A stretch of 64,000 nucleotides of DNA from Cupriavidus pinatubonensis (lineage in GTDB: Bacteria > Pseudomonadota > Gammaproteobacteria > Burkholderiales > Burkholderiaceae). The number at the start of each line of letters is the position of its first letter. Position 1 is the stretch's first letter. Positions 26,166 through 36,400 of the stretch are shown piece by piece. The stretch is taken from the NCBI RefSeq assembly GCF_019602855.1, contig NZ_CP080766.1, positions 930,001-994,000 of the forward strand, given 5' to 3'. The translations under genes were made by a program, and so were the position numbers. The notes beneath the pieces were generated by a model. That model saw nothing but the letters and a program-made list of their open reading frames with translations. It ran no database searches and was not told the origin of the DNA.

Positions 26166-26810
26166 TCATGACTTCAAGCCGTGCTTCTGTGCATAATCGA
26201 ACAGCTCGGCATCGTTCGACACCCCGAGCTTGCGCATGGCATTGGTCTTCTGGGTGCTGATCGTGTTGATGCTGCGATGCAGGTGCCGCGCCATCTCCGA
26301 CGTCGACATGCCATTGACGTACATGCGCACGACCTCGGTTTCACGCGGGCTCAGCTGGCGGGCGGCATGCCGCTGCGACATCTGGTGTTCCCATTGCCTC
26401 AGGTCCTCGTGCACGGACGTGCTCAGCAACCTTCTGCGCCGGAATGCTGCCGCAATCACCGCCGGCAATTCCGACAGGTCGTCGCGCTTGTTCACGATGC
26501 CGAGCACGCCGACATCCTGCATGCTGACCATGAGCCCGGCATTCTCGAGCATGGTCAGGACAACCACCCTGACATGGGGAAACCGCTGCCGCAGGCTCGT
26601 CAGCATCGCCAGGCCATCTGGCGTTGCGCCGCAGGGCATGGAAAAGTCCGTTACCAGCACATCGCATGGCACGTTGCGCAGCAGTTCGGTCAGTGCGCCG
26701 GGGTCCGGGGCGTCCGCTACCACGCGAATGCCCGGCGCCGAAGCAAGCGCCTGCCGTACGCCAAAGATGATCAGCGGATGGTCATCCGCGACTATTACCC
26801 TGATTGCCAT
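26166..26810 (-). CDS. NarL/FixJ-family response regulator
   Basis: The 214-residue protein has a receiver domain (VIVADDHPLIIFGVRQAL) with the phosphorylatable Asp55 in VLVTDFSMP and a C-terminal LuxR-type helix-turn-helix (LSPRETEVVRMYVNGMSTSEMARHLHRSINTISTQK). The ATG at 26810 has GGGAGAAGC before it. Its start lies inside the last 29 bases of the hybrid kinase gene, so the two are translationally coupled and form one phosphorelay. Architecture resembles BvgA/RcsB. It converges on the autotransporter gene, a possible but unproven target. Confidence 0.94.
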   Translation of the reverse strand: MAIRVIVADDHPLIIFGVRQALASAPGIRVVADAPDPGALTELLRNVPCDVLVTDFSMPCGATPDGLAMLTSLRQRFPHVRVVVLTMLENAGLMVSMQDVGVLGIVNKRDDLSELPAVIAAAFRRRRLLSTSVHEDLRQWEHQMSQRHAARQLSPRETEVVRMYVNGMSTSEMARHLHRSINTISTQKTNAMRKLGVSNDAELFDYAQKHGLKS

Positions 26811-29628
26811 TGCTTCTCCCCTCTCCAGATTCAAGGCCGCCATGGGAATCGCCCATCGCGCATTCGGCACGCGACAGCATGCAATTCCGGCAGTTCACTG
26901 GCGCCTGCGCGCGCGCTTCGGCATCGCGTGTGTCCTGCGCCAGCGCCTGCGTCAGGTGGGCAATCGCGTCCAGGACGGGGCGGCTGGCATTGCGGATCCT
27001 GTCGCCGTTACCGCGTTCCACGGCCCGCTGAAGGCTGTCGATGATGTCGTCGAGGTGAGGCTGACCAAAGACGGAGAGCGCGCCCCGCATGCGGTGGCAC
27101 CATGCGCGCAGCACCGGCGTCGCGCCCGTGGCAAGGCCATCTAGCAGGGCCTTGCGGTCTGCCTGCAGCGCAGTGATGCACGCTTGCAGGCCGGCTTCGC
27201 CCGAGCCCGGGACAAGCACAGCCAGCAGGTCATCGCGCCTTACGCGTGTTGCGTCGAAGCGCGGCGCATCCGTTGCCTCCCACTGTTGCCGGCGACTCCC
27301 GACCGGTACGTTAGCGCTGAATTCCGCGTGCATTGCGCTCGCAAGTCCTTGCCGCAGCGACGCGAGCGTGATCGGCTTCAGTACGCATGCGTTCATGCCA
27401 GCCTCGAAGCCGCGCTGGTGTTGCTCCCGCACGGTGGTCGCCGTGATCCCCACCACAGGTAGCGCCCGCAACGTGGCGTCCCGGCTGTTGCGCAGGGCTT
27501 GCGTCAGCGCGAAGCCATCCATGCGCGGCAGGTGGAAGTCCGTCAGCAGCAGGTCGAACGTGCCGGCACACAACGCGTCAAGCGCTGCCTCGCCGTTGTC
27601 AACCACCGTGGGCGAGTGGCCCAGCACCACCAACTGCTGGCGGATGACTTCCTGGCTGATGTAATGGTCCTCGGCCACCAGGATGCGCCAGCAGGCCGGC
27701 ATCTCTGACATCTCTGTTTCACCCACGCTTATCGCCTCGCTCTGCCCCATCGGCATGGGCGGTCCGGATTCCTCAGGCATGACCGGACACGGCACACGCA
27801 AGGACGCCGTGGTGCCAGTGCCTTCCTCGCTGGTCAGCACGAGGCTTCCGCCCATCATCGCCGCCAGGCTTCGCGAGATGGCAAGTCCGAGCCCCGTGCC
27901 GCCCATGCGGCGTGTCACGCTGCGTTCGCCCTGCATGAACGGCGTAAAGAGCCGGGGCATGTCCGCGCTGGCGATACCGATGCCCGTGTCCTGCACTTCC
28001 AGCAGCAGCGCGGCTGTTTCGCCGTCAGACGTTTCGGCCGAAGCGTGAAGCGTGACGCTGCCGCGATCGGTAAACTTGATGGCATTGCCAAGCAGGTTGA
28101 ACAGGATCTGCCGCATCCGGATGCCATCGGCGCGCACGGTCGCGGGAACATCGGCGCTGACGTGTACGCGCAACTGCAGGCCCTTCTGCTGCGCCTGTGG
28201 CAGCAACAGCGACGAGACGCTGTCCAGCAGCTCGCGCAGGTCCACCGGCGCCGGCACGATCGCAAGGCGGCCGGCTTCGATCCTCGCGTAGTCGAGGATG
28301 TCGTCCAGGATCTGCGCAAGCGCATGGCCGGACTCATGCGCGAGCGTCAGCATGCGATGCTGCGCCGGCGTCAGTGCAGTGTTCCGCAATAGTTCGACAA
28401 GCCCGAGGATGCCATTCATCGGCGTGCGGATTTCATGGCTCATCATGGCTAGAAAGCCTTCTTTGGCTCGCAGGTCTGCCTCGGCCGCGTCCTTCGCCTC
28501 ATGCAGCGCCTCGGCTTGCCGGTGCACGTCGGTGACATCGATAACCACGCCGTTCCACACCGTGCAGTTGCCGTCCCGTCTCGGCATGGCGCGGACGCGG
28601 ATCCATCCCGGTGCCGGCCCGCGATTCAGGCGCCCTTCGACATCCAGCGGCTGGCATGTACGCGCGCTCTCGAGGATTGCCGTGCGCAGGCGCGGGCGAT
28701 CCTGCGGACAGAAGGCCGTGCTGTCGGACGGCGCGGCACCGAGTGCGGCAACCGTATCGATGCCGCGCCCGACACCATCGCCGGCGGCATACGTGACCTC
28801 CCAGCCGCGGTCCGATGCATCCTGCGGCAGACGGCTCTGGAATACGGTGACAGGCAGGCTGTCGACCACGTCCTTGAGCCGGCGCTCGAACGCCTGCGCG
28901 CGCTCGCGCGATTCATCGATATCCGTCACGTCGAAATGCACGGTCACGATGCCGCCGGGCATGCCATCGGGATTGCGGAACGGCAACGCCCAGAAGTTCA
29001 CCCGGCGCGACTGGCCCGATGCGTTCCTCATCTGCAGCCGCGCCTGGCGCGGTTCCATGGTGCGGATGGCTTCGTCCTGCAGGCCCAGCAGGTCGCCCGT
29101 CATCCGCTCCCGCAAGGATTCGACTTCCAGCGCGTGCCTGCCCATGGCATCCGCCTTGGCGATGCCAAAAAAGTGCTCGAATGCGGGATTCAGTTCGATG
29201 TAGCGGAGATCCGGGTCTTTCGCTGCCACGGGTTCCGGCAGGCAGGCCAGCAGCGCCTTCCTGAGTGCGAGTTCATGGCCAAGCTTGGCCTCGGCTTTGG
29301 TACGCTGCGTGATCAGCCGGCGCATGCGCAGGTAGCCGATGGCCAGCACACCGCTGGCGAACATGAACGGCAGCAGCAGCGGCCATACGGCACGAAGCAT
29401 GCCGCCCCGCTCCGTCATGACCTGCGCCGCTTCGTCGAGCAGGAACAGGAACAACCCTCCTGCGAACAGCGCACGACCGATATGCAGCCCCAAGGTGCTC
29501 CCCTTCTGTCTCCATGGCGATCCGCGTTCGCCGCATTGTTTGTTCGCGTCTGCGCGAAAGCATTTATTGCTGTCGTCCGCGGGTATTGGCGACAGCGTGG
29601 AAAAGTCTAGGCTCGGCACATCGTGCAC
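26782..29628 (-). CDS. Membrane hybrid histidine kinase with PAS, receiver and Hpt domains
   Basis: The product of up to 948 residues has two membrane helices (LFAGGLFLFLLDEA and LLLPFMFASGVLAIGYL, about 53-100) with almost no periplasmic loop, two PAS-type domains (about 115-240 and 245-365), a HisKA domain with His398 in MMSHEIRTPMNG, an ATPase domain (NLLGNAIKFTD, DTGIGI, GTGLGLAISRSL), a receiver with Asp697 in LLLTDFHLPRMDG, and a C-terminal phosphotransfer domain with His845 in WCHRMRGALSVFG. This is a full four-step phosphorelay like BvgS, ending on the adjacent regulator. The start is uncertain: GTG at 29628 or 29619, or a TTG at 29493 preceded by AAGGGGAG. The signal is probably intracellular or membrane-derived. 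Confidence 0.92.
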   Translation of the reverse strand: MHDVPSLDFSTLSPIPADDSNKCFRADANKQCGERGSPWRQKGSTLGLHIGRALFAGGLFLFLLDEAAQVMTERGGMLRAVWPLLLPFMFASGVLAIGYLRMRRLITQRTKAEAKLGHELALRKALLACLPEPVAAKDPDLRYIELNPAFEHFFGIAKADAMGRHALEVESLRERMTGDLLGLQDEAIRTMEPRQARLQMRNASGQSRRVNFWALPFRNPDGMPGGIVTVHFDVTDIDESRERAQAFERRLKDVVDSLPVTVFQSRLPQDASDRGWEVTYAAGDGVGRGIDTVAALGAAPSDSTAFCPQDRPRLRTAILESARTCQPLDVEGRLNRGPAPGWIRVRAMPRRDGNCTVWNGVVIDVTDVHRQAEALHEAKDAAEADLRAKEGFLAMMSHEIRTPMNGILGLVELLRNTALTPAQHRMLTLAHESGHALAQILDDILDYARIEAGRLAIVPAPVDLRELLDSVSSLLLPQAQQKGLQLRVHVSADVPATVRADGIRMRQILFNLLGNAIKFTDRGSVTLHASAETSDGETAALLLEVQDTGIGIASADMPRLFTPFMQGERSVTRRMGGTGLGLAISRSLAAMMGGSLVLTSEEGTGTTASLRVPCPVMPEESGPPMPMGQSEAISVGETEMSEMPACWRILVAEDHYISQEVIRQQLVVLGHSPTVVDNGEAALDALCAGTFDLLLTDFHLPRMDGFALTQALRNSRDATLRALPVVGITATTVREQHQRGFEAGMNACVLKPITLASLRQGLASAMHAEFSANVPVGSRRQQWEATDAPRFDATRVRRDDLLAVLVPGSGEAGLQACITALQADRKALLDGLATGATPVLRAWCHRMRGALSVFGQPHLDDIIDSLQRAVERGNGDRIRNASRPVLDAIAHLTQALAQDTRDAEARAQAPVNCRNCMLSRAECAMGDSHGGLESGEGRSNGNQGNSRG

Positions 29629-30046
29629 GGCTATAGAAGGAATTCGATTCTTCAGACAATCCTGATGCAGTCCCGACGAACGGGTTCGCCTGCAGCTTCA
29701 ACGGCGTGCGAATGATGAAGTGGGGAACAGGACCGCTCATGATGCTTTGGCGTTGAACCATGCCGGCGCGCGAAGCGCGAAGCGGGTGTCGAAGCTGACC
29801 GGCGACGTGGTGTCACACCGTGTTCGAGGAAAAGCCGAGAGCCATTCTAGGACTGCAGGCTGGGGACGCCTTGCGGTGTGTCAGCGTTCCGTGCAGGGTA
29901 TCGCCGCGGCCTTGCACCGCCGGCGTTCGTGCTGCGCGCTGCGCCGACAGGCGCGGCACAGCAAGAGGATGGCAAAGGGATGCATTAGGCCGGAAGGAAC
30001 CGAGGGCAGGTGCCGACAGCCATTCCGACCCCAAAATGCGCCTGCG
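29629..30046. other. 418-base gap without a recognisable gene
   Basis: Open frames here are GC-rich shadows with arginine/cysteine-rich translations and no ribosome sites. Bases 29719-29800 contain a small inverted run (GCGCGAAGCGCGAAGCG). It separates the phosphorelay kinase promoter region from the small gene at 30047-30277. No RNA gene or repeat was recognised. Confidence 0.5.
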
Positions 30047-30277
30047 CTATCCGGCCTTTGCCGAACTCTCGAAGCTGGCGAATACGCGAGCCTGCACCGC
30101 GTCCATGATTGCAAGCACCTGCGCGTCGGTCTGGCCGCTGGCCGCCACGCCTGTCGCATGTTTCGGCTTGGCGCCGGGAGGATAGAACACAAAGGCGGCG
30201 TCGCTGGTTCCGGCCAACTCCTTCTTCAGCTGCTGGTTGAGCGCCTTCAGGTACTGCTTCTTGATCGTCTTCGACAT
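30047..30277 (-). CDS. Small protein of unknown function (76 residues)
   Basis: From the ATG at 30277 the product reads MSKTIKKQYLKALNQQLKKE and is lysine-rich at the start, then YPPGAKPKHATG and a helical end with AIMDAVQARVFASF. The frame is open upstream to 30421, but that extension looks unselected. No signal peptide or membrane helix is visible, suggesting a small basic cytoplasmic protein. Codon use looks coding (strong GC third positions). Not recognised; the gene stands alone between the phosphorelay and polyphosphate kinase. Confidence 0.55.
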   Translation of the reverse strand: MSKTIKKQYLKALNQQLKKELAGTSDAAFVFYPPGAKPKHATGVAASGQTDAQVLAIMDAVQARVFASFESSAKAG

Positions 30278-30522
30278 GAGTGACCCGGCTCCGTTTGCTG
30301 TGCTGTTTCCGATGATGGGCTGCCATCCTTGAAGGAAGCATGACCCGGTGCGGCCATGGGGCTCCACTGCCTGCTGTGATGCATCCTTCGGCCGCCATAC
30401 GACCGGAGGGAACCTTTGCATAAAAGTGATTTACGAATAACCCAGAGAGGAGATCGCCCCTTTCGAGTGTACGCCCCGGCGCGAGGGCCGCTCGGTATGG
30501 CTCCGCACGTCGCGCCTTCGGT

Positions 30523-32661
30523 TCAGGTCAGGGTGGCCAGCAGCACGCTCTGTGCCGATTCCCCCTGGCGCGAGCGCTTGCGCCGGTAGCCGCCGGCGGG
30601 TTCCATTTCCCAGGCATCGCGCTTGTCATGCAGGTACGGCTTCAGGCCTTCGCCGATCACGCGCTTTTTCAGGCGCGCATCGAGCACCGGGAAACAGATT
30701 TCAATCCGCCGGAACAGGTTGCGGCCCATCCAGTCCGCGCTGGACAGCATGACGTCTTCGGCCTTGTCGTTGTAGAAGTAAAAGATGCGCGAATGCTCCA
30801 GGAAGCGGCCGATGACCGAGCGCACGCTGATGTTCTCGGACAAACCCGGGACACCGGGCCGCAAGGCACAGGCACCGCGCACGATCAGGTCGATGCGCAC
30901 GCCGTCACGCGAGGCGTCATAAAGGGCCTGAATCAGTCCCGGCTCCAGCAACGCATTCATCTTGGCAATGATCCAGCCCTTGCGCCCTGCCTTCGCATGC
31001 TCGGCTTCGCCGCGGATCGCATGCATCAGCGACTTGTGCAGCGTGAATGGCGACTGCCAGACATGCGCCATCTTGCTGGTCTGCCCGAGTCCGGTCAGCT
31101 GGGCGAAGACATTGGCGATGTCCTGGGTGATTTCAGGATTGCAGGTCATCAGGCCAAAGTCCGTATAGAAGCGCGTCGTCATGCTGTGATAGTTGCCAGT
31201 ACCCAGGTGCGCATAGTGCCGCAGGCGTCCACCTTCGCGCCGGACCACAAGCACCATTTTGGCGTGCGCCTTGTAGCCAACCACGCCATAGACAACATGC
31301 GCGCCCGCCTCTTCCAGCTGCGCGGCCCAGCCGATATTGGCTTCCTCGTCAAAGCGCGCGAGCAGTTCCACGACCGCCGTGACCTCCTTGCCCTTGCGCG
31401 CGGCCTCAGTCAGCGCCGACAGCAGCACCGAGTCGTGGCCGGCCCGATAAACGGTCTGGCGGATGGCCACGACATCCGGGTCCTGCGCAGCCTGCCGGAC
31501 AAAATCGACCACCGGCGAGAACGACTGGAACGGGTGGTGCAGCAGCACGTCCCCGTCGCGGATCGCTCGGAACATGTCGCTCTGCTGCTGCAGCGCCTTG
31601 GGCAGGCCCGGCCGGAAAGGCGGGTATTTGAGATCGGGCCGGTCGACCTGGTCGGGCACTTTCAGCAAGCGCACCAGGTTGACCGGCCCGTTAACCGAAA
31701 ACACCTCCGTTGCCGACAGGCCGAACTGCTGCTGCAGGAACAAGGTCACGGCCGGCGGGCAGTTGTCTGCCACTTCAAGCCGCAACGCATCGCCGAAATG
31801 CCGCTGTGGCAATTCACCCTGCAATGCTTCACGCAGGTTCTTGATTTCTTCATCGTCGACGAACAGTTCGCTGTTGCGCGTCACTCGGAACTGGTAGCAG
31901 CCGCGCACCGTCATGCCGCTGAACAGCTCGCCGACATGTGCATGCAGGATGGAAGACAGGAAGACGAAACCATGCCGGCACCCGGCCACGTCCGGCGGCA
32001 AGGCAATGACGCGCGGCAATGCACGCGGCGCCTGGACGATGGCGTTGCCGGAGCGGCGCCCAAATGCATCCTTGCCTTCCAGCTCCACCGCGAAATTCAG
32101 GCTCTTGTTCAGTACGCGCGGGAACGGGTGCGCGGGATCCAGGCCGATCGGCGTGAGCACGGGCATCAGTTCATTGAAGAAATACTCACGGATCCATTCC
32201 GCCTGTGCCGGGTTCCACGATGGCCGCCGCAGAAAACACACGTCTTCGGCGGCCAGCGCGGGAATCAGGACATCGTTGAACATCTGGTACTGCAGCGCGA
32301 CCAACTCGCGGACCCTCGCGTTCACGAGGTCGTAGAGCGTCTGCGGGGACAGGCCATCGGGACCGGTGACCGGCGACTGCACCAGGCACTGCTCCTTCAG
32401 CCCCGCAACCCGGATCTCGTAGAACTCGTCCAGGTTGCTGCTGAAGATGCACAGGAACTTCAGCCGTTCCAGCAAGGGCGTACCCGCGTCGGCGGCCTGC
32501 ATCAGCACGCGCCGGTTGAATTCAAGCTGACTCAGTTCCCGGTTGACGAACCATGCATTGCCGTTGGGCCACGCCGAAGAAGCGGCGTCCGACGCGTGCG
32601 CGGCCTCGATACCGGCCGGCGGCGGCAGCGCGCTCAGTGGAGTGATCGAGTCGTCTTCCAT
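30523..32661 (-). CDS. ppk: Polyphosphate kinase 1
   Basis: PPK1 reversibly makes inorganic polyphosphate from ATP. The 712-residue protein carries all four domains: the N-terminal helical part (WFVNRELSQLEFNRRVL, FLCIFSSNLDEFYEIRVAG), the head domain, and two phospholipase-D-like C-terminal domains. His466 in YKAHAKM corresponds to the autophosphorylated histidine and His623 in FLEHSRIFYF to the second conserved histidine; LGTGNYH and SSADWMGRNLFRRIE are typical. The start is placed at the ATG at 32661 (MEDDSITPLS); the frame is open 22 codons further. No exopolyphosphatase or phoU neighbour, so its regulation is not evident. The N-terminus has an extra 35 or so low-complexity residues before the conserved start. 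Confidence 0.96.
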   Translation of the reverse strand: MEDDSITPLSALPPPAGIEAAHASDAASSAWPNGNAWFVNRELSQLEFNRRVLMQAADAGTPLLERLKFLCIFSSNLDEFYEIRVAGLKEQCLVQSPVTGPDGLSPQTLYDLVNARVRELVALQYQMFNDVLIPALAAEDVCFLRRPSWNPAQAEWIREYFFNELMPVLTPIGLDPAHPFPRVLNKSLNFAVELEGKDAFGRRSGNAIVQAPRALPRVIALPPDVAGCRHGFVFLSSILHAHVGELFSGMTVRGCYQFRVTRNSELFVDDEEIKNLREALQGELPQRHFGDALRLEVADNCPPAVTLFLQQQFGLSATEVFSVNGPVNLVRLLKVPDQVDRPDLKYPPFRPGLPKALQQQSDMFRAIRDGDVLLHHPFQSFSPVVDFVRQAAQDPDVVAIRQTVYRAGHDSVLLSALTEAARKGKEVTAVVELLARFDEEANIGWAAQLEEAGAHVVYGVVGYKAHAKMVLVVRREGGRLRHYAHLGTGNYHSMTTRFYTDFGLMTCNPEITQDIANVFAQLTGLGQTSKMAHVWQSPFTLHKSLMHAIRGEAEHAKAGRKGWIIAKMNALLEPGLIQALYDASRDGVRIDLIVRGACALRPGVPGLSENISVRSVIGRFLEHSRIFYFYNDKAEDVMLSSADWMGRNLFRRIEICFPVLDARLKKRVIGEGLKPYLHDKRDAWEMEPAGGYRRKRSRQGESAQSVLLATLT

Positions 32662-32956
32662 TTGGCATCCGATCAGAAGAGGTTCCGCCGCACGCACGCT
32701 GTTCGCGGCCGACGCCAGCACCAACACAAGGAATGCCGGCGCGGGCCCGTTTGGATTCTAGTTCACGACGTCATGGAAATCGCGTTCGCTGCCCTTTTAG
32801 GATCAGCTCGGACGAGCATTGAATTTTTTTGATTAACTTGTTTAGTATCGCATCCGGAATCTGGCCAATTACGCGTCTATTCTTCCGTCATGCAGGGAGA
32901 CGTTTCATTCAACGAATTTCACGCTCACCCGGTTAATCTCAACTTTGGAGCTTGTC

Positions 32957-33361
32957 ATGACCCCCAGCCTTTCCCGCCTGTACCCCGCCGGCCGCGCCCT
33001 GCTGGGCGTGCTCTTCCTGATTTCCGGAGTCCTCAAGATCGGCGGATTTGCGGGCACTGCCGCGTGGATGGCGAGTGCCGGACTACCGTTGGCGAGCGTC
33101 CTGCTCGTATTGACGATCGTGATCGAGATCGCCGGCGGCCTGACGCTCATTACCGGCTGGAACGCACGCTGGGGCGCGCTGGGCCTGGCAGTGTTCCTGG
33201 TACCGGTGAGCCTGGTTTTCCACGGCTTCTGGAGCGCGGACGCCGCGACGTTCCAGAACCAGCTCAACCACTTCCTGAAGAACGTGTCGATCCTGGGCGG
33301 GATGCTTGTGGTGTATGCGCTGGAGTCGCAGATCCGCGGTGGTACAGCCAAGGCACAGTGA
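32957..33361 (+). CDS. DoxX-family membrane protein
   Basis: The 134-residue inner-membrane protein has four predicted helices (ALLGVLFLISGVLKIGGF, VLLVLTIVIEIAGGLTLI, LGLAVFLVPVSLVFHGF, VSILGGMLVVYALESQ). RALLGVLFLISGVLKI and the FHGFW motif are typical of DoxX/YphA proteins, which associate with redox stress systems, though the biochemical role is poorly known. The ATG at 32957 follows TTGGAGC. The 295 bases upstream, divergent from ppk, are AT-richer than average around 32817-32860 and probably hold both promoters; none could be assigned. Confidence 0.88.
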   Translation: MTPSLSRLYPAGRALLGVLFLISGVLKIGGFAGTAAWMASAGLPLASVLLVLTIVIEIAGGLTLITGWNARWGALGLAVFLVPVSLVFHGFWSADAATFQNQLNHFLKNVSILGGMLVVYALESQIRGGTAKAQ

Positions 33362-33414
33362 CGGTATGGCGCAGGCCGCGTGTTCGTGGCCTGCCATTGC
33401 AGGTGTCTCAAATG

Positions 33415-33448
33415 AAAAAACCCGCGCCATGACCAAGCGCGGGCTTTC
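33415..33448. terminator. Bidirectional rho-independent terminator
   Basis: CCCGCGC at 33421-33427 pairs with GCGCGGG at 33437-33443 over a 9-base loop. AAAAAA precedes the stem on the plus strand and CTTTCC follows, so it can serve the plus-strand doxX-like gene and the minus-strand indolepyruvate oxidoreductase gene that converges on it. Confidence 0.8.
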
Positions 33449-33468
33449 CATTAAACAGTAGGTTTCGC

Positions 33469-36400
33469 TTACGCAGCCGCCTGATGCGCGCCTTCGCGAT
33501 ACTGCGCAAGCAGTGTGTCGCGCCGTGCCTGTGCCGCATGCAAACTGGCCTCCTTCACATGGCCGAAGCCCCGGATGTCGTCCGGCAACGTCGCCAGCGC
33601 GATAGCGCTATCGAGCCGCTCAACGCTTAGCGATTGCGCGAACTCATCTACCATGGCCAGGTACTCGGCGATCAGTTGCCGTTCGGCGCGGCGCTCTGCG
33701 GTCTTGCCAAACACGTCGAGCGCGGTGCCACGCAACCCCTTCATTCGGGCCAGCAGCCGGAATGCCGTCATGGTGCGCGGGCCGAAGCGGCGCTTGAGCA
33801 GGCGGCCCTTGTCGTCGGTCTTCGCAAGCATCGGCGGCGCCAGCCAGAAGTTGAGCTGGTAGTCGCGGCCCGGTTCGCCTTCGAACTGCGTACGCAGCTT
33901 GTCGAGGAACGCGGGATCGGTGTAAAGACGCGCGACTTCGTACTCATCCTTGTAGGCCATCAGCTTGGCAAGGTTGCGCGCAACGGCTTCGGTCAGCGCC
34001 AGCTTGCGGCCCGCGCCGAGCTTCTGCTCGGCGGCGCGGACACGCTCGACCGCGTCGCGATAGCGGCCCGCATAGGCGGCATTCTGGTAGTCCGTCAGCA
34101 TGGCTTCGCGCTTGCGGATCAGGTTGTCCACCGTCTGCGGCATGGCCACGACCTGCTCGCGCCGCGGAGACGGCAGCAGCGCCTGCACTGCAGCCTCGCC
34201 ATGATGCGCGAGATAGCGGCCCCACTCGAACGCCAGGCGGTTCTTCTCGACCGAAACGCCGTTGAGTTCGATCGCGCGCACCAGGCTGTCGCGCAGCAGC
34301 GGAATCCAGCCCTTCTGCCAGGCAAAGCCCAACAGCAGCGGGTTCGAGTAGATGGCGTCGGCCAGCAGCGTGACCGCCCATGCGCTCGCATCGACAAAGG
34401 CGCAGGCATCGCCGGCGCTCGCGCGCAGGTCCTGTTCCGCGCTGGCGCCCGGGAACTTCCACTTCGGGTTCTTGATGAAGTCGGCGGTCGGCGTGTTGGC
34501 GCTATTGACGACAGCGGCGGTCACGCCGTGGCGGACCTTCGATAGCACCTCCGCCGAGGCGGAGACGATTGCGTCGCCGCCGATCACCAGCCGCGCATCA
34601 CCGGTGGCAATGCGCGTGGCGTGCAGTTCGGCCGGGCTCGGCGCAATCTGCACGTGGCTGATCACCGCGCCGCCTTTCTGCGCCAGGCCCGCCATATCCA
34701 GCACCGTTACACCCTTGCGCTCCAGATGCGCGGCCATGCCCAGCAGGCCGCCGATCGTCACCACGCCGGTGCCGCCCACACCGGTCACGAGCACGCCATA
34801 GGGGCGCTCGAGCGCCGGCAGCAAAGGCAGCGGCAGCGCGTCGAAATCCGCACCCACGCCCTTGCCGCCGGCAGCCGCCGGCTTGCGCACCTGCGCGCCT
34901 TCAGCCGTGACGAAGCTCGGGCAGAAGCCGTTGACGCAGGAGAAGTCCTTGTTGCACGACGACTGGTTGATCTTGCGCTTGGTGCCGAGCTCGGTTTCGA
35001 GCGGCTCCACCGACAGGCAGTTGGACTTGGCCGAGCAGTCGCCGCAGCCTTCGCAGACCGCATCGTTGATGAACGCGCGGCGCGCCGGATCCGGATAGGT
35101 GCCGCGCTTGCGGCGGCGGCGCTTTTCCGTGGCGCAAGTCTGGTCGTAGATCAGGATGGTCACACCCGCGGTATCGCGCAGGTCGGTCTGCACCTGGTCG
35201 AGCTGGTCGCGGTGGAACACCGTTACGCCGGACGGCAGCATGCCGCCATCGCCGTACTTCTCGGGCTCGTCAGTCACCACGACGAGCTTTTTCGCGCCTT
35301 CGGCAAGAACCTGATGGGCGATCTGCGGCACCGTCAGCACGCCGTCGATCGGTTGCCCGCCGGTCATCGCGACAGCGTCGTTGAACAGGATCTTGTACGT
35401 AATGTTCGCGTTGGCCGCGATCGACGCACGGATCGCCAGCAGCCCCGAGTGGAAATAGGTCCCGTCGCCGAGGTTCGCGAACACGTGCTTGTCGTTCGTG
35501 AAATGCATCTGGCCGGTCCAGGCCACGCCTTCTCCGCCCATCTGGCTGAAGGTGTCGGTATTGCGGTCCATCCACAGCGTCATGTAGTGGCAGCCGATGC
35601 CGGCCAGCGCACGCGAGCCTTCGGGCACGCGCGTCGACGTGTTGTGCGGGCAGCCAGAGCAGAACCACGGCTTGCGCTCCACCGCGATACGCGGCTGCGC
35701 CGCCTCGCGCTCCTTCGCTTCGATCAGCGCGACCCGCGCGGCAATACGTGCGCGGACCTCTTCGGGCAGGTCGAAGTGTTCCAGACGCCGTGCGATAGCC
35801 TTGGCAATCAGCGCCGGCGACAGTTCGTAGTGCGCGGGCAGCAGCCAGTTGCCACGCGGCACCGACCATTCGCCGCCGTCATTGCCACGCTGGTCGAACT
35901 TGCCGTAGACCTTTGGCCGCACGTCCTCGCGCCAGTTGTACAGCTCTTCCTTGAGCGCGTATTCGAGGATCTGGCGCTTCTCTTCGACGACCAGGATCTC
36001 TTCGAGACCGGTCGCGAATTCGCGCGCGCCGTGCGCTTCGAGCGGCCATACGCAGCCGACCTTGTAGACGCGGATGCCGATGCGCTGGCACGTATCGTCG
36101 TCGAGCCCCAGGTCGGCCAGCGCCTGGCGCACGTCCAGGTAGGCCTTGCCGGCGGTCATGATGCCGAAGCGCGCATTGGGCGAATCGAGCACGACGCGGT
36201 TGAGCTTGTTGGCGCGCACATAGGCGAGTGCCGCGTACCACTTGTGGTCGAGCAGGCGGGCCTCCTGCTGCAATGGGGTATCCGGCCAGCGGATATTCAG
36301 GCCGCCCTCAGGCATGGCGAAATCTTCGGGAAGCACGACCTGCACGCGGTCCGGATCGATATCAACCGAAGCCGTCGACTCCACCACGTCCGTCACGCAC

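Noticed and set aside
29720..30283. 187-codon plus-strand frame before polyphosphate kinase
   Set aside because: Arg/Cys-rich translation without domain or ribosome site, overlapping the better-supported small minus-strand gene.
30628..32832. 734-codon open frame on the plus strand opposite ppk
   Set aside because: It lies exactly antisense to polyphosphate kinase, has no domain, and its His/Arg/Gln-rich translation is what high-GC codon bias produces on the opposite strand.
32817..32860. Possible promoter around TTGATT and TAGTAT upstream of the DoxX-family gene
   Set aside because: The spacing between the two hexamers is only about 8 bases, too short for a sigma70 promoter.
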